NCBI GenBank assembly: GCA_012032775.1
Contig: JAAUQO010000014.1
Span: 1 to 50,161 of the forward strand
Length of the DNA: 50,161 nt
DNA from: Oscillochloris sp.
GTDB taxonomy: Bacteria > Chloroflexota > Chloroflexia > Chloroflexales > Chloroflexaceae
Direction of reading: 5' to 3'
Shown here piece after piece: positions 25,712-34,118 of the stretch; positions within the stretch are counted from its first letter, which is position 1, and the number at the start of each line of letters is the position of its first letter. A program made the position numbers and the translations under genes. The notes beneath the pieces were generated by a model. The model did no database searches, was not told the DNA's origin, and was given only the letters and a program-made list of their open reading frames with translations.

Positions 25712-26471
25712 CAGACGATCGTGTTCGAACTGCTTGGATTGGCCTCATCGCGGCCCAAAAATTGGCGGGCCGCCCAGACGCCGCGGCTTGTATCATAGAG
25801 GCCGACCCCCTCGCTGCCGGTGCCGAGCAGCAGCCAGCGCCCATCGGCGGAATTGGCCACCGCGTGAGTTGCTCGTCCGATACCGGTTGACCGGATTGTC
25901 CGATCCATGCCAGATCGCCGATCACAACCTCCCAGCTTCCTTCGGCTTTGCGAACCAAACCGCCCGCCTGCGACACCGCCCAGATCGTGTCGGGATCAGC
26001 ACAGGTATCAGTGCGCGTTGTTGCCGGGTCACGACCGCAACCGGAGCGCAGGAAATGTAAATCGGTTTCAATCAGGCTGCCATCAAGGAATGGCTGCTCG
26101 GTTGTCCAGAGATCGGTGGCCGGATCAAAGGTATGAATGGCGCCGCCCTGCTGTAGGAGGTAGATCCGGCTGTCGGCATTATGAAAGGTGGCATCGAGCA
26201 ATGCCTGATCGCTCAGCGAATCACGGACATTCGTGCGCACGCGTTCGTCGGCCAGCGGCTGAACGGCGGGAGGATCAAGCAATCCGCTCCGATCACTGAG
26301 ATACCAGCCGCCGATCCAGAGCAACCCCACGATGATCAGCGCTAATGTAAGGAAGATCAGGAGCGGCAGATCGATTCGCCGGCGGAGCGGAGTTGCGCTG
26401 CCTTGCGCACGCAGGCGGGCTTTGGCGCGATCGGTAGGGGTACGACCTGCATTGTTCCAATTCAATCTCAT
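25671..26471 (-). CDS. Giant beta-propeller-like protein, N-terminal membrane segment
   Basis: The true start of the large protein (ATG at 26471, 6 nt after the stop of the 485-residue gene). A basic cytoplasmic tail precedes one membrane helix (LPLLIFLTLALIIVGLLWIGG, about residues 34-55); blades follow (IYLLQQGGAIHTFDPATDLW, DTIWAVSQAGGLVRKAEGSW). The frame is right to about 25880. The next blade (NSADGRWLLLGTGSEGVGLY) is in another frame down to about 25640, then the 21791-25711 frame takes over. Together the segments would make about 2700 residues with a single N-terminal anchor and all the blades outside the membrane. Confidence 0.65.
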   Translation of the reverse strand: MRLNWNNAGRTPTDRAKARLRAQGSATPLRRRIDLPLLIFLTLALIIVGLLWIGGWYLSDRSGLLDPPAVQPLADERVRTNVRDSLSDQALLDATFHNADSRIYLLQQGGAIHTFDPATDLWTTEQPFLDGSLIETDLHFLRSGCGRDPATTRTDTCADPDTIWAVSQAGGLVRKAEGSWEVVIGDLAWIGQSGQPVSDEQLTRWPIPPMGAGCCSAPAARGSASMIQAAASGRPANFWAAMRPIQAVRTRSSGGKIDSGSVGRTA

Positions 26472-26477
26472 AGCGCA

Positions 26478-27935
26478 CTACTCCTCTTGCTTCCGCAGAT
26501 CGGTACTGAGGCCATCGCCGGCAGCCAGAGCCAGACGATCGACTGCGAGATGGAGCAATTCAGCATCGGATCGGGTGATAAGCGCACCATCTTGGATCAG
26601 ATAGTTCTGCCAGGGTGCTGTAGCGCGCGCTGCGTCCTTGGCGGCGAGGATCGCGGCCAAGCGGTAGTCGATTGGCTCCGGGAGATCGGCCAGCCATAGC
26701 CTCGCCCGGCGAATCATCTGCCGTGAGTCGTCCGGCAATGCGGTGGTCGGCACCATTGCCAGCACCAACGCCAACGCTTCACAGGCATCAATGGTGCCGG
26801 TTGCAATGTCGCTTGCACGTGCTGCCGTTCCGGCGGTATAGGCGCAGCGGATCGCCAATGTGCCGAGCAACATCAGCTCGTCGTCGGACGCATCGGGCGC
26901 AATATGGTTGAATGCGCTGCGTTCGGCGGAGACCAAAACCAGCATTCGCTCGATCTGGCCGCGCATTTGATCAAAAGCCTGCCGGCGCTGTTCACAACTG
27001 CGGATAAGTTGATCGACGAGTTGCAACTGCTGCGGGAGCGACATCTCATCACTCGCTGCGAGCGTCCGCAGATCGAGGCCGGAGATCGCCGCTTGACGAA
27101 GTATATCGGCCACGACACCCTCAAAACTCAGCGGGTCGTTGTTCTGGTTGAGCGTATCCGGCAGGCCGAGATTGTGGCCTGTGAGGACGCGCAGCAGTAA
27201 GGGTTCAACCAGGTTCGAGCGAGTAATGCGGGACACGGCGCGTTGCGCATCAGATACCTGCAACATCAGCAGTGCAATCTGCCAATCGCCACAGGCCTGC
27301 AGCGCCGCTACACGGCGCCGATCGAGGAGCCGCAGGTGAATCATGAGTTGGGTCAGGCGGACGAGGCGGCGGGCTGCGCCGGCGTTATGGGGCTGTGAGG
27401 CAAGTTGGATCAGGCAGATGTCGCGCTCGTATTCGGCCACAATCAAAAGTTGCGCCGGCGGGAATCCCAGCCGGGCGAACAGCCGCGCGCTGATCAGCAC
27501 CGGGCGTCCGAGGAACGGCGCTGGCAGCAAGCGACGGATAATCCACAGGTGAGGCTGCCGTACCCAGGAACGATCGGAGACATAGGCCAGTAACCAGATC
27601 GCACCAATACTCAGGAGGATCCCGTATCCAATCAGGCTGATCGGGTAGAACAGGGTATAGGTATAGCCCTTAATCGGCAGGAAAACCTGATCGTGGATTC
27701 GGTACAATCCATCGGCAACCTGGCCTGTGCCGATCGCTTTGGTGCGAACCGCCAGGGCAAGCCAGATGGCCCCTCCCAGCAGGCAGGCCCAGGCAATGCT
27801 GCGACTGACGATCCGCCTGCTGCGTCCCGGTGTCTGGATGTTCGGCAGCGCGCGCAGCAATGGTGAGCGCGGCGTCGATGTCGATCCGGAATCGCTGGTT
27901 GTGGATATTCGACCGGATTGAGGCGACTGTTGCAT
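26478..27935 (-). CDS. Membrane-anchored helical protein, unknown
   Basis: A 485-residue protein with two membrane helices near the N-terminus (IAWACLLGGAIWLALAV and FYPISLIGYGILLSIGAIWLL) and a long, helical, Leu-rich cytoplasmic part (ARRLVRLTQLMIHLRLLDR, RQAFDQMRGQIERMLVLVS). No family recognised. It begins 2 nt after the preceding gene and ends 6 nt before the propeller gene, so it is in the operon and may link the membrane complex to the cytoplasmic ATPases. Confidence 0.65.
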   Translation of the reverse strand: MQQSPQSGRISTTSDSGSTSTPRSPLLRALPNIQTPGRSRRIVSRSIAWACLLGGAIWLALAVRTKAIGTGQVADGLYRIHDQVFLPIKGYTYTLFYPISLIGYGILLSIGAIWLLAYVSDRSWVRQPHLWIIRRLLPAPFLGRPVLISARLFARLGFPPAQLLIVAEYERDICLIQLASQPHNAGAARRLVRLTQLMIHLRLLDRRRVAALQACGDWQIALLMLQVSDAQRAVSRITRSNLVEPLLLRVLTGHNLGLPDTLNQNNDPLSFEGVVADILRQAAISGLDLRTLAASDEMSLPQQLQLVDQLIRSCEQRRQAFDQMRGQIERMLVLVSAERSAFNHIAPDASDDELMLLGTLAIRCAYTAGTAARASDIATGTIDACEALALVLAMVPTTALPDDSRQMIRRARLWLADLPEPIDYRLAAILAAKDAARATAPWQNYLIQDGALITRSDAELLHLAVDRLALAAGDGLSTDLRKQEE

Positions 27936-27937
27936 AC

Positions 27938-28363
27938 TTACCCCTGAAAGAATTGGCGAACCTGATCAAGGTTGGTGAGCAGCCAGTTCAGCCCGGAAAA
28001 TGCCGCGATCACGACGATAATCAGTAACCCCACGCGCCACACGACCGGCCAGATAAGCAGAAAACTTGCACCCAGAATAGCGAGCCGGAGCCGAATAAGC
28101 GCCTGATGAAAGCGCATCATGAGCCAGAGGCGCCCCCGGCGCACGCGCAGATTCCAGCGGAAACGGCGTCGTCGGCTCTTCCGGGTGAAAGGTCGCAACT
28201 GTTGCCGCCACTCGGCGAATGCTGCAAGTGTTTGTTGCATCTGTGTACGGAGTTCGGGCATTTCGCCCAACTCAGGCTCTGCCATAGCCTTCAGCCTGCC
28301 ATTGGCGCTGCGCAGCCGCGCCATTTCACGGGCCTGCGCCTCGAAGGGATCAGGGTTACTCAT
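27938..28363 (-). CDS. Small membrane protein, unknown
   Basis: A 141-residue protein with a charged helical N-terminal half, a very basic segment (TRKSRRRRFRWNLRVRR) and two C-terminal membrane helices (LAILGASFLLIWPVVWRVG and LLIIVVIAAFSGLNWLL). Its start is 3 nt from the preceding stop. The family is not recognised. Confidence 0.6.
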   Translation of the reverse strand: MSNPDPFEAQAREMARLRSANGRLKAMAEPELGEMPELRTQMQQTLAAFAEWRQQLRPFTRKSRRRRFRWNLRVRRGRLWLMMRFHQALIRLRLAILGASFLLIWPVVWRVGLLIIVVIAAFSGLNWLLTNLDQVRQFFQG

Positions 28364-28366
28364 TCT

Positions 28367-29749
28367 TCACCGCCGGTTGAGCCGGTCGCGCAACTGCTGA
28401 TACAACCGATCCAGTTGATCGATCCGGCGATTAGCTTCTTCATGGGCGAACTCGGCATTCCGAGCCCTGGTTTGCACATCAGTGGATAATGCCTCTGTCG
28501 CCTTGCCTACGGCGGCAAGTGTTGATCGGAGTTGTTTTGTTGTGTCGGTCGCCGACTGTTCCAACGCCTGTGCTTGTGCCTGCGCCAGATAAAGCTCATT
28601 GAGCCGCGCTTTGGCTTCACGCAACGACTTCAGTGTCGCACCGCTCAACTCCAAAACCGCCTGCAGATCATCGGTGAGCGCCTTGGTAAGTTGCGCGGTG
28701 GTTTCCGCAATGGTAGCGGCGCTGTGACCGGCGTAGGCCTGAAATCGCTGGTCACGATCCAGGCGCGTGGCTGCAAGATGCTCAAGAATTTCATCTTCGC
28801 TCAACACATCACTGATCGCAGCCAGGATTTCGGCCCCTTTTGCGCGGGCATGACGAACCTGCAAATGCTTGTTCAGCCAGTCCAGGCGACTGCCGAGCGG
28901 CAGAAATTGGGTTTGATCGAGCACGGCGATCACAAGATAATTGGGTTCGCTCGGATGCGGCTCGAACAGATACAGCGGCTGATCGGGAATAGCCGGTGTC
29001 CCAAACTCAGGGCGACACCACTGTTGCATCACGGCGCGCATGTAAGCATCCAATTCACGCTTGCTGGCGGCATGCATCGTCGGCGTCATATAGTGGCCTT
29101 CAGGCACATAAATCTGGGTTATGCCCTCGCCAAGGTAGAACCGGGCCCAGAAGGGATCAAGCCAGAAGCGAATTGTCGGATCGCCGGCCCGCTCCCAGCG
29201 CGGCAAGGGGTCAACCTCGATTTGCGGCGCCCGTGAAGGATCGACCAGCAAGAAATGAACTCCACTGCCATCAGGTGCGATACTTTGGAAGGCATACCGA
29301 ATCGCCTGCTCGTCGGCAATCACACGCATCGGAAAGCTGCGAATATAATCGGCCATTGCCGGAAGCTGCCGATCGCTGAAGCGGAGAAGTTTCAAGCGCG
29401 GTAGCTCAGTGCTGTCCAGATACTCCAACTTCTGCTCGATCAACTCTTTCTGTTCCAGGAGGCGTTCGCGATCGCGGTGCGGTTCGGCGACATAGCGCGT
29501 CGAGCGCAGCCGCAGATGATAACCGACCCGCACCCCCTGGGCCTTTCCAGCCGTGTCGATCGCTTCGCGGAGCTGCTGGAGCGCCTGCGGACTGTCTTGC
29601 AAGTGCCAGATGTATACGGCGCTCGGCGGCGGCGCCGCTGGGGCAAGTTGGCTCTGATCGGCAAAGGTCAGGTTGCGCAGGAAGAACAGATCCAGCGGAG
29701 CCGTACCATTGCCGGTTGCGCCTGGTTGGGGTATGAGCGCCGCCAGCAA
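28367..29749 (-). CDS. Unknown protein with coiled-coil tail (second part of a split gene)
   Basis: A 460-residue frame with a mixed alpha/beta N-terminal part (SGVHFLLVDPSRAPQIEVD, LGEGITQIYVPEGHYMTP) and a long coiled coil over about the last 130 residues (AQLTKALTDDLQAVLELSG onward). The TTG at 29749 has no good ribosome site, and the frame is open upstream to the end of the 29836-30456 frame (ISYASFTRLVNNLFSPAG is encoded in between). So this is probably the C-terminal two thirds of one protein of about 700 residues, split by a one-base shift near 29840. Function unknown; it sits in the operon between the second MoxR module and the membrane proteins. Confidence 0.6.
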   Translation of the reverse strand: MLAALIPQPGATGNGTAPLDLFFLRNLTFADQSQLAPAAPPPSAVYIWHLQDSPQALQQLREAIDTAGKAQGVRVGYHLRLRSTRYVAEPHRDRERLLEQKELIEQKLEYLDSTELPRLKLLRFSDRQLPAMADYIRSFPMRVIADEQAIRYAFQSIAPDGSGVHFLLVDPSRAPQIEVDPLPRWERAGDPTIRFWLDPFWARFYLGEGITQIYVPEGHYMTPTMHAASKRELDAYMRAVMQQWCRPEFGTPAIPDQPLYLFEPHPSEPNYLVIAVLDQTQFLPLGSRLDWLNKHLQVRHARAKGAEILAAISDVLSEDEILEHLAATRLDRDQRFQAYAGHSAATIAETTAQLTKALTDDLQAVLELSGATLKSLREAKARLNELYLAQAQAQALEQSATDTTKQLRSTLAAVGKATEALSTDVQTRARNAEFAHEEANRRIDQLDRLYQQLRDRLNRR

Positions 29750-29835
29750 CTTACGGTTACCGATCGTCTTGCCCTCGCTCTGCCCTGCCGGACTGAACAG
29801 ATTGTTAACCAGGCGTGTGAACGAGGCGTAGCTGA

Positions 29836-30456
29836 TCAGCGTCTGCGTCCGGGGATGTGGCTTTCGGGCGCAAACATCAGCCAGGGTTCGCCCTGATAGC
29901 GTCCCGCCTCGTAGCCCTGGAGCACAACTGCGCCCAGGCGCTGCCGAACCAGAGTGGTGAATGCCTCATCACGATCCGGGTCGGCAATCACATGGTAGAC
30001 ATACCACTGCCCGTTCGCCGCATCGGCTGCAGCAACCGCCACCTGTGTCGCCGCGGCGGCGATCATGCCATAGAGTTTTTCCGCGCGATCGGGTTCCGCC
30101 TTGCTGATCACCAGATAATCGTTGCGCGCCGGTTGGGCCGGTTCTTCATCATAGTTCGGCAATGTGAGCAGGTTTGTGACCCCCGTCGCGAGATCGACGC
30201 TACCTTCCGGCACCTGTTGAACTTGCTGGAGGCCGGCAACACCACCAACCAGGCCGGTATAGGCCTCTTTCAGCTTTACCGCCAGTTCGCCGCTGGGATT
30301 GGCGACACTCAACATCACCCGCACCGGCTGGTTGGGCGGGGTGAATAGTTTCACCTTGATGTGCTGGTGCTGTTTGGCAACCTGCGGTGCCGCCCCATTC
30401 AACACCTGGATCGCCTGGTAGGGTTTGAGCGATCGCATCAGCAGATAGTTATTCAC
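29836..30456 (-). CDS. Unknown protein (first part of a split gene)
   Basis: A 206-residue frame starting with GTG at 30456, which overlaps the previous stop by 8 nt. It begins MNNYLLMRSLKPYQAIQVL and contains long helices and strands (YLVISKAEPDRAEKLYGMI, GQWYVYHVIADPDRDE). It ends abruptly in a Pro-Gly-Arg tail just where the next frame takes over, so it is likely the N-terminal third of the protein encoded by 28367-29749. No family recognised. Confidence 0.6.
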   Translation of the reverse strand: MNNYLLMRSLKPYQAIQVLNGAAPQVAKQHQHIKVKLFTPPNQPVRVMLSVANPSGELAVKLKEAYTGLVGGVAGLQQVQQVPEGSVDLATGVTNLLTLPNYDEEPAQPARNDYLVISKAEPDRAEKLYGMIAAAATQVAVAAADAANGQWYVYHVIADPDRDEAFTTLVRQRLGAVVLQGYEAGRYQGEPWLMFAPESHIPGRRR

Positions 30457-32146
30457 GGCATGTATCCTCGATCAGCCGGTCAAGCCAGATTTGTTCCAAC
30501 CGACCGGCGATATGGTTCGGGTCACGATGCGGTTCGACCAACAGGCTGCGATGGGCGGAGACAAAGCGCCAGGGCCGTGGTGAAGCGGGTTCTTGGGGCA
30601 ACCACGTCACCGAGGTGTATACATCGGCGCCGATGCCGGAGGCGAAATGGCTGACCATTCGGCGCCAACCTTGATTTTCGGCGACTCCTTCATCGGCGGT
30701 ATCTTTCGGCGCGGCGGGAGCGGGCAAGAAGAGCATCAGGTGGACATGGGCAAACTCCGCGATCACCTCGTTCCAGGGTTGCGGCGTAGCGCTCGGGCGA
30801 TCCTCATGTCGGGCGTTGTCGCGTTGTACTGCCCAGGCCGCCCGACACCAACGCGCCGCTGCCGGACCACTGTCACGCATGTCGGCTTGATCGGGTAGCG
30901 GCAATGCCATGGGCCAATCACGGCGATTGAGGAACGAAGGGATCCAGCGCAACGCCTTGAGAAACATCCAGCGATCGCCGGCGGAGAAGGTTTCGTCATG
31001 GGCAAGGATCGGAAGATCTCGGAGTAAGTAGCTTGTGCTGCGGGCGAGATTGGGACGCGGCGCCTCGATCCAGCGGATTTCGCTGCGGTACAACTCCTGA
31101 CTGCGTAAAAAAACCGCGAATCGCCACATACAATCGAACCAGCATGCCTTTGCCAGCGCGGCAACTGGCAGGCACATGGCTTCAGGCGTCATCATGCCGA
31201 CCACCAGGACGTGGCGGCGTTTCTGATGGCGGGGTGGTCGTTCAATGGTCAAATAACCGGTGTTGAGCACGCGATCCAGGAATACTAATTCGGGATTCAC
31301 TAACTCGGTATGGATAATACCGCTTAGATCTTCGAACCGGCGGGTGAGCTTATAGCCCGTTACGCCCCCTTCATTCAGGCGGCGACTGCGTTGGCGCTTG
31401 TGCGGCGTAGTGACCACTCGCGGCCGGCTATGTTCACGCAGAAACGGTTCTGGTTCGGGTGTCAGCCGCAACATCAAGCCCAGCGCCAACGGATCGCTGT
31501 CGGGGAGTGCCGGGGCATCGCGATGTGCCGCCGGTTTCATCGCACCGCTTGCGTAGGTCAGGGCAATCTCAGCCCAGAATAGGGCGAACGAATCTTCTTC
31601 TTCGCTGTCGGAGCCGGCGATGGACTCGACCAACATGTGCAACTCGCGCTCATATTGCTCGAAACCAGCCTGATCTACACCCTTACCAGGTTCGTCGGCA
31701 CAGGCGAGGATGCTGCGTCCAAGGCGCATACATGCCGTCGCGAAGAGCGGAAGGGCCAGTCTCAAGACCGTATATGCGGGTGATTCACGCAGCACAAAGC
31801 CGGTGCCGCTCGTCGCTTCGGCTAAGCCAGATGCGTTTTTCGCCATTGTGCGGCGCAACTCACGGCGCAGCCGCGCCGTCACTGCCTCCCAGAGATCGCC
31901 GAAGTGCTGCGTCTCGCCGAGCATCAACCGTGCCAGGCCAATTGCGGCTACCGGCGTTATTCCGACATGCCGGCTATGAAGCGTTGCAATGATCGCCTCA
32001 GCCGACTGTCGCACCCGGTTTTGCAATTGTTCGCCTTCGCGGCTACGGTTACTGCGCAGTTCGTGTTGAAAGGCAATTTGCCACAACTCCTGCCAGAGCT
32101 GTGGGCCAACGAGATCGATCTCGATCTGCTCACTAGGATTCGACAT
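30449..32146 (-). CDS. ViaA-like partner with degenerate vWA domain
   Basis: Started at the ATG at 32146 (MSNPSEQIEIDL), which overlaps the end of the MoxR gene by 14 nt, it has 565 residues. An N-terminal helical half is followed, after a basic linker (TTPHKRQRSRRLN), by a region that begins RRHVLVVGMMTPEAMCLPV. In position and pattern this looks like the first strand of a vWA domain, but the MIDAS motif DxSxS is absent. A helical stretch (VAALAKACWFDCMWRFAVF) and later strands follow. The order RavA-like ATPase then vWA-like protein resembles RavA-ViaA. The vWA call is inference; without a MIDAS, metal-dependent binding is unlikely. Confidence 0.55.
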   Translation of the reverse strand: MSNPSEQIEIDLVGPQLWQELWQIAFQHELRSNRSREGEQLQNRVRQSAEAIIATLHSRHVGITPVAAIGLARLMLGETQHFGDLWEAVTARLRRELRRTMAKNASGLAEATSGTGFVLRESPAYTVLRLALPLFATACMRLGRSILACADEPGKGVDQAGFEQYERELHMLVESIAGSDSEEEDSFALFWAEIALTYASGAMKPAAHRDAPALPDSDPLALGLMLRLTPEPEPFLREHSRPRVVTTPHKRQRSRRLNEGGVTGYKLTRRFEDLSGIIHTELVNPELVFLDRVLNTGYLTIERPPRHQKRRHVLVVGMMTPEAMCLPVAALAKACWFDCMWRFAVFLRSQELYRSEIRWIEAPRPNLARSTSYLLRDLPILAHDETFSAGDRWMFLKALRWIPSFLNRRDWPMALPLPDQADMRDSGPAAARWCRAAWAVQRDNARHEDRPSATPQPWNEVIAEFAHVHLMLFLPAPAAPKDTADEGVAENQGWRRMVSHFASGIGADVYTSVTWLPQEPASPRPWRFVSAHRSLLVEPHRDPNHIAGRLEQIWLDRLIEDTCRE

Positions 32147-33179
32147 AAGCCAGATCCAGCATTTTGGCAGCCTGCTCTTTATCGCCGGGCTGAATAAAGT
32201 GATCCAGGAAGTATTCGGGAAAGAGTCGTAGCTGGCGTTCACCGAGTTCGATCGGCGTCGCTGTACGCAGGTGGCCTTCCACCACCGCCTGATACATCCG
32301 GTCGATCAGCATAATGTGGCTCATTTTCACCAGTCGCCGGTTGGAAACTTCGGAAAGCCGGTGGATCCGGGCATGGCGTACCAGAGCCGCGAGATTGCCG
32401 TAAAACCCATGGGCCGTTTTCGGTGCGAGGTCGGCGCTGCGTGCGCGAATCGCCGTCCGAAAAGACTCCAGACCGTCCAGCAATTTCGGCCGTGGTTGAA
32501 GCGATGCTAATGAATCGCTGTAGGTGGTTTGCCAGCCTGCGCGGAGCAACTTCGCAATGTCATCGGGCTCGGGCTCGGCATTTTCAACGTGACAGCGCAA
32601 AACAAAGCGATCGTACACCGCCAGCAGTTCGGCGCTATCCGGGACATGGTTGGTTGCGGCGAACAAACTCTTGAGTTTCACCGGTTTCCGCTTCCCGCGA
32701 TCGTGGAAGTAACGCTCATTCATAAAGGCCAGCAGGGTGTTCAGGATCGCGCTGGATGCGTTGAATACCTCATCGAGGTAGACAACCTCTGCTCTTTGCA
32801 TCATGTTGTCTTCGATGCGCTCCATGCGCCCTTCTTTCGCTTTGGCGATGTCGTAATAGCCGAACAGTTCGCTCGGCTCGGTAAAGGGCGTCAGCAGGTA
32901 TTCAAAATACCGATCATCGCGATTGTCCGGCTTGTCGATTTCGGCGAGATCCAGCACTCCAACCAATCCACAGAAGACGCGAATGATTCGTGATTTGGCG
33001 GTTCCCGGCTTGCCGATCAGCAGCAATGGTGAATCCGATGCTACCGCGAGGATCAGAGCGCGGATCACAGCGCTCATGTCGTGGAAATGCTGATTAAGCT
33101 GTTGCTCGACGTAGACCAGGTCGCGGAGCACGGCTTCGTGATTGTGGGCGAGGGTACGAATGGCTGCAGGATCAAACAT
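32133..33179 (-). CDS. MoxR/RavA-family AAA+ ATPase
   Basis: A complete 348-residue ATPase: Walker A GKPGTAKS, Walker B VVYLDEVFN, sensor 1 in FAATNHVPD and an Arg finger region YDRFVLR. MoxR ATPases act as chaperones that remodel or load partners, usually together with a vWA protein. Its ATG overlaps the preceding stop by 8 nt, and the ViaA-like gene overlaps its own end, so the three are tightly coupled. Confidence 0.88.
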   Translation of the reverse strand: MFDPAAIRTLAHNHEAVLRDLVYVEQQLNQHFHDMSAVIRALILAVASDSPLLLIGKPGTAKSRIIRVFCGLVGVLDLAEIDKPDNRDDRYFEYLLTPFTEPSELFGYYDIAKAKEGRMERIEDNMMQRAEVVYLDEVFNASSAILNTLLAFMNERYFHDRGKRKPVKLKSLFAATNHVPDSAELLAVYDRFVLRCHVENAEPEPDDIAKLLRAGWQTTYSDSLASLQPRPKLLDGLESFRTAIRARSADLAPKTAHGFYGNLAALVRHARIHRLSEVSNRRLVKMSHIMLIDRMYQAVVEGHLRTATPIELGERQLRLFPEYFLDHFIQPGDKEQAAKMLDLAYVES

Positions 33180-33633
33180 GGTCGGGCGTCTCCTTACGGT
33201 TCCACTGCGCCAGCAGATCGAACCAGGGCGGTCGTTCTTGTTCCCAGTTGGGGTTTGCCAGGGTAAAGGGCGGCTGTTCGTGCTGCGGAACGGTCGCGCC
33301 GGCAGACTGATGGAGCGGCAGGGCGGCCAGTGCCTGGTGTAAAGGCGAAGCGGAGTTGCTCTTCGGTTTGCTCCATTGCCGTTGCGCCTCGCTCAACACC
33401 CACTGATCCCAGAAACCGGCCCATCCAGCGCTGAGTGCAATCCCTGCGGCGATCGATTGGAGGCGCTGTAGGGCTGCGCGCACAAGGCGCCGGCGTGGCC
33501 AGGGCAACAGGAGTTGCGGGTTGCCGATCTCGGCCAGCGCGATCAGCGCCCAGTAGCACTGTGGGGCGAGGATCGGTACCGGCGGCAGTCCCGGAAAGAA
33601 CAACACCTGTCGGGCGAGGGTCTGCCGCAACAA
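33172..33633 (-). CDS. Unknown operon protein, C-terminal frame
   Basis: A 153-residue frame that reads on from RSILAARRQRAWADEHFVG upstream, out of frame with 33543-34118, so it is the second part of one gene. Contents: LFFPGLPPVPILAPQCYWAL and a Pro/Gln-rich C-terminus ending PDHV. It overlaps the MoxR start by 8 nt. Confidence 0.55.
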   Translation of the reverse strand: MLRQTLARQVLFFPGLPPVPILAPQCYWALIALAEIGNPQLLLPWPRRRLVRAALQRLQSIAAGIALSAGWAGFWDQWVLSEAQRQWSKPKSNSASPLHQALAALPLHQSAGATVPQHEQPPFTLANPNWEQERPPWFDLLAQWNRKETPDHV

Positions 33634-34118
33634 GCGGGATGTGCGGCCGACAAAGTGCTCGTCGGCCCAGGCACGTTGCCGGCGAGCGGCCAGAATGGAT
33701 CGCTCAACCAGCGTGAGTCGATACCGCCGATGTGGCGATCCACCCAGATCGTGGCAAATCCTCGCCAGTCGGCATCGCTGATCGGGTGCTTCACCACCCG
33801 CCGGAGGCTACGTTCCAACGGCTTGCTCAGTTTTGGCGGCGTCCAGGCGTTACGAGTCAGCGGAAATAACCACCAGATCCCCTGGCGCAGCCAGGCCATG
33901 AACAGGAATCGGCGAAGCGGCACGGCCTGTCGCCCCCAGGCATACGGCAACAAGAGCGGCAGCTCACGCGACGGCACAAGCTGAACGAGTGAGGGCGGCG
34001 GTTGCTGATGCAATAGTGCCGACAGTAAGCGCTCTCCGACCCGTTGCAACATCGCGGCGGCCGGCTCAAGCGGGATTGGCCTCAGATCGAGGGATGACAT
34101 CAACACCCGTGCGTTCAT
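33543..34118 (-). CDS. Unknown operon protein, N-terminal frame
   Basis: Start ATG 34118 (MNARVLMSSLDLRPI) overlaps the vWA stop as ATGA. Rich in Leu, Pro, Arg and Trp (LLPYAWGRQAVPLRRFLFM). The frame makes sense to about 33720 (WRGFATIWVDRHIGG); after that the coding moves to the frame of 33172-33633, in which YRLTLVERSILAARRQRAW is well formed. The intact product would have about 315 residues. No family recognised; it links the Bat-like and RavA-like halves of the operon. Confidence 0.55.
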   Translation of the reverse strand: MNARVLMSSLDLRPIPLEPAAAMLQRVGERLLSALLHQQPPPSLVQLVPSRELPLLLPYAWGRQAVPLRRFLFMAWLRQGIWWLFPLTRNAWTPPKLSKPLERSLRRVVKHPISDADWRGFATIWVDRHIGGIDSRWLSDPFWPLAGNVPGPTSTLSAAHPACCGRPSPDRCCSFRDCRRYRSSPHSATGR

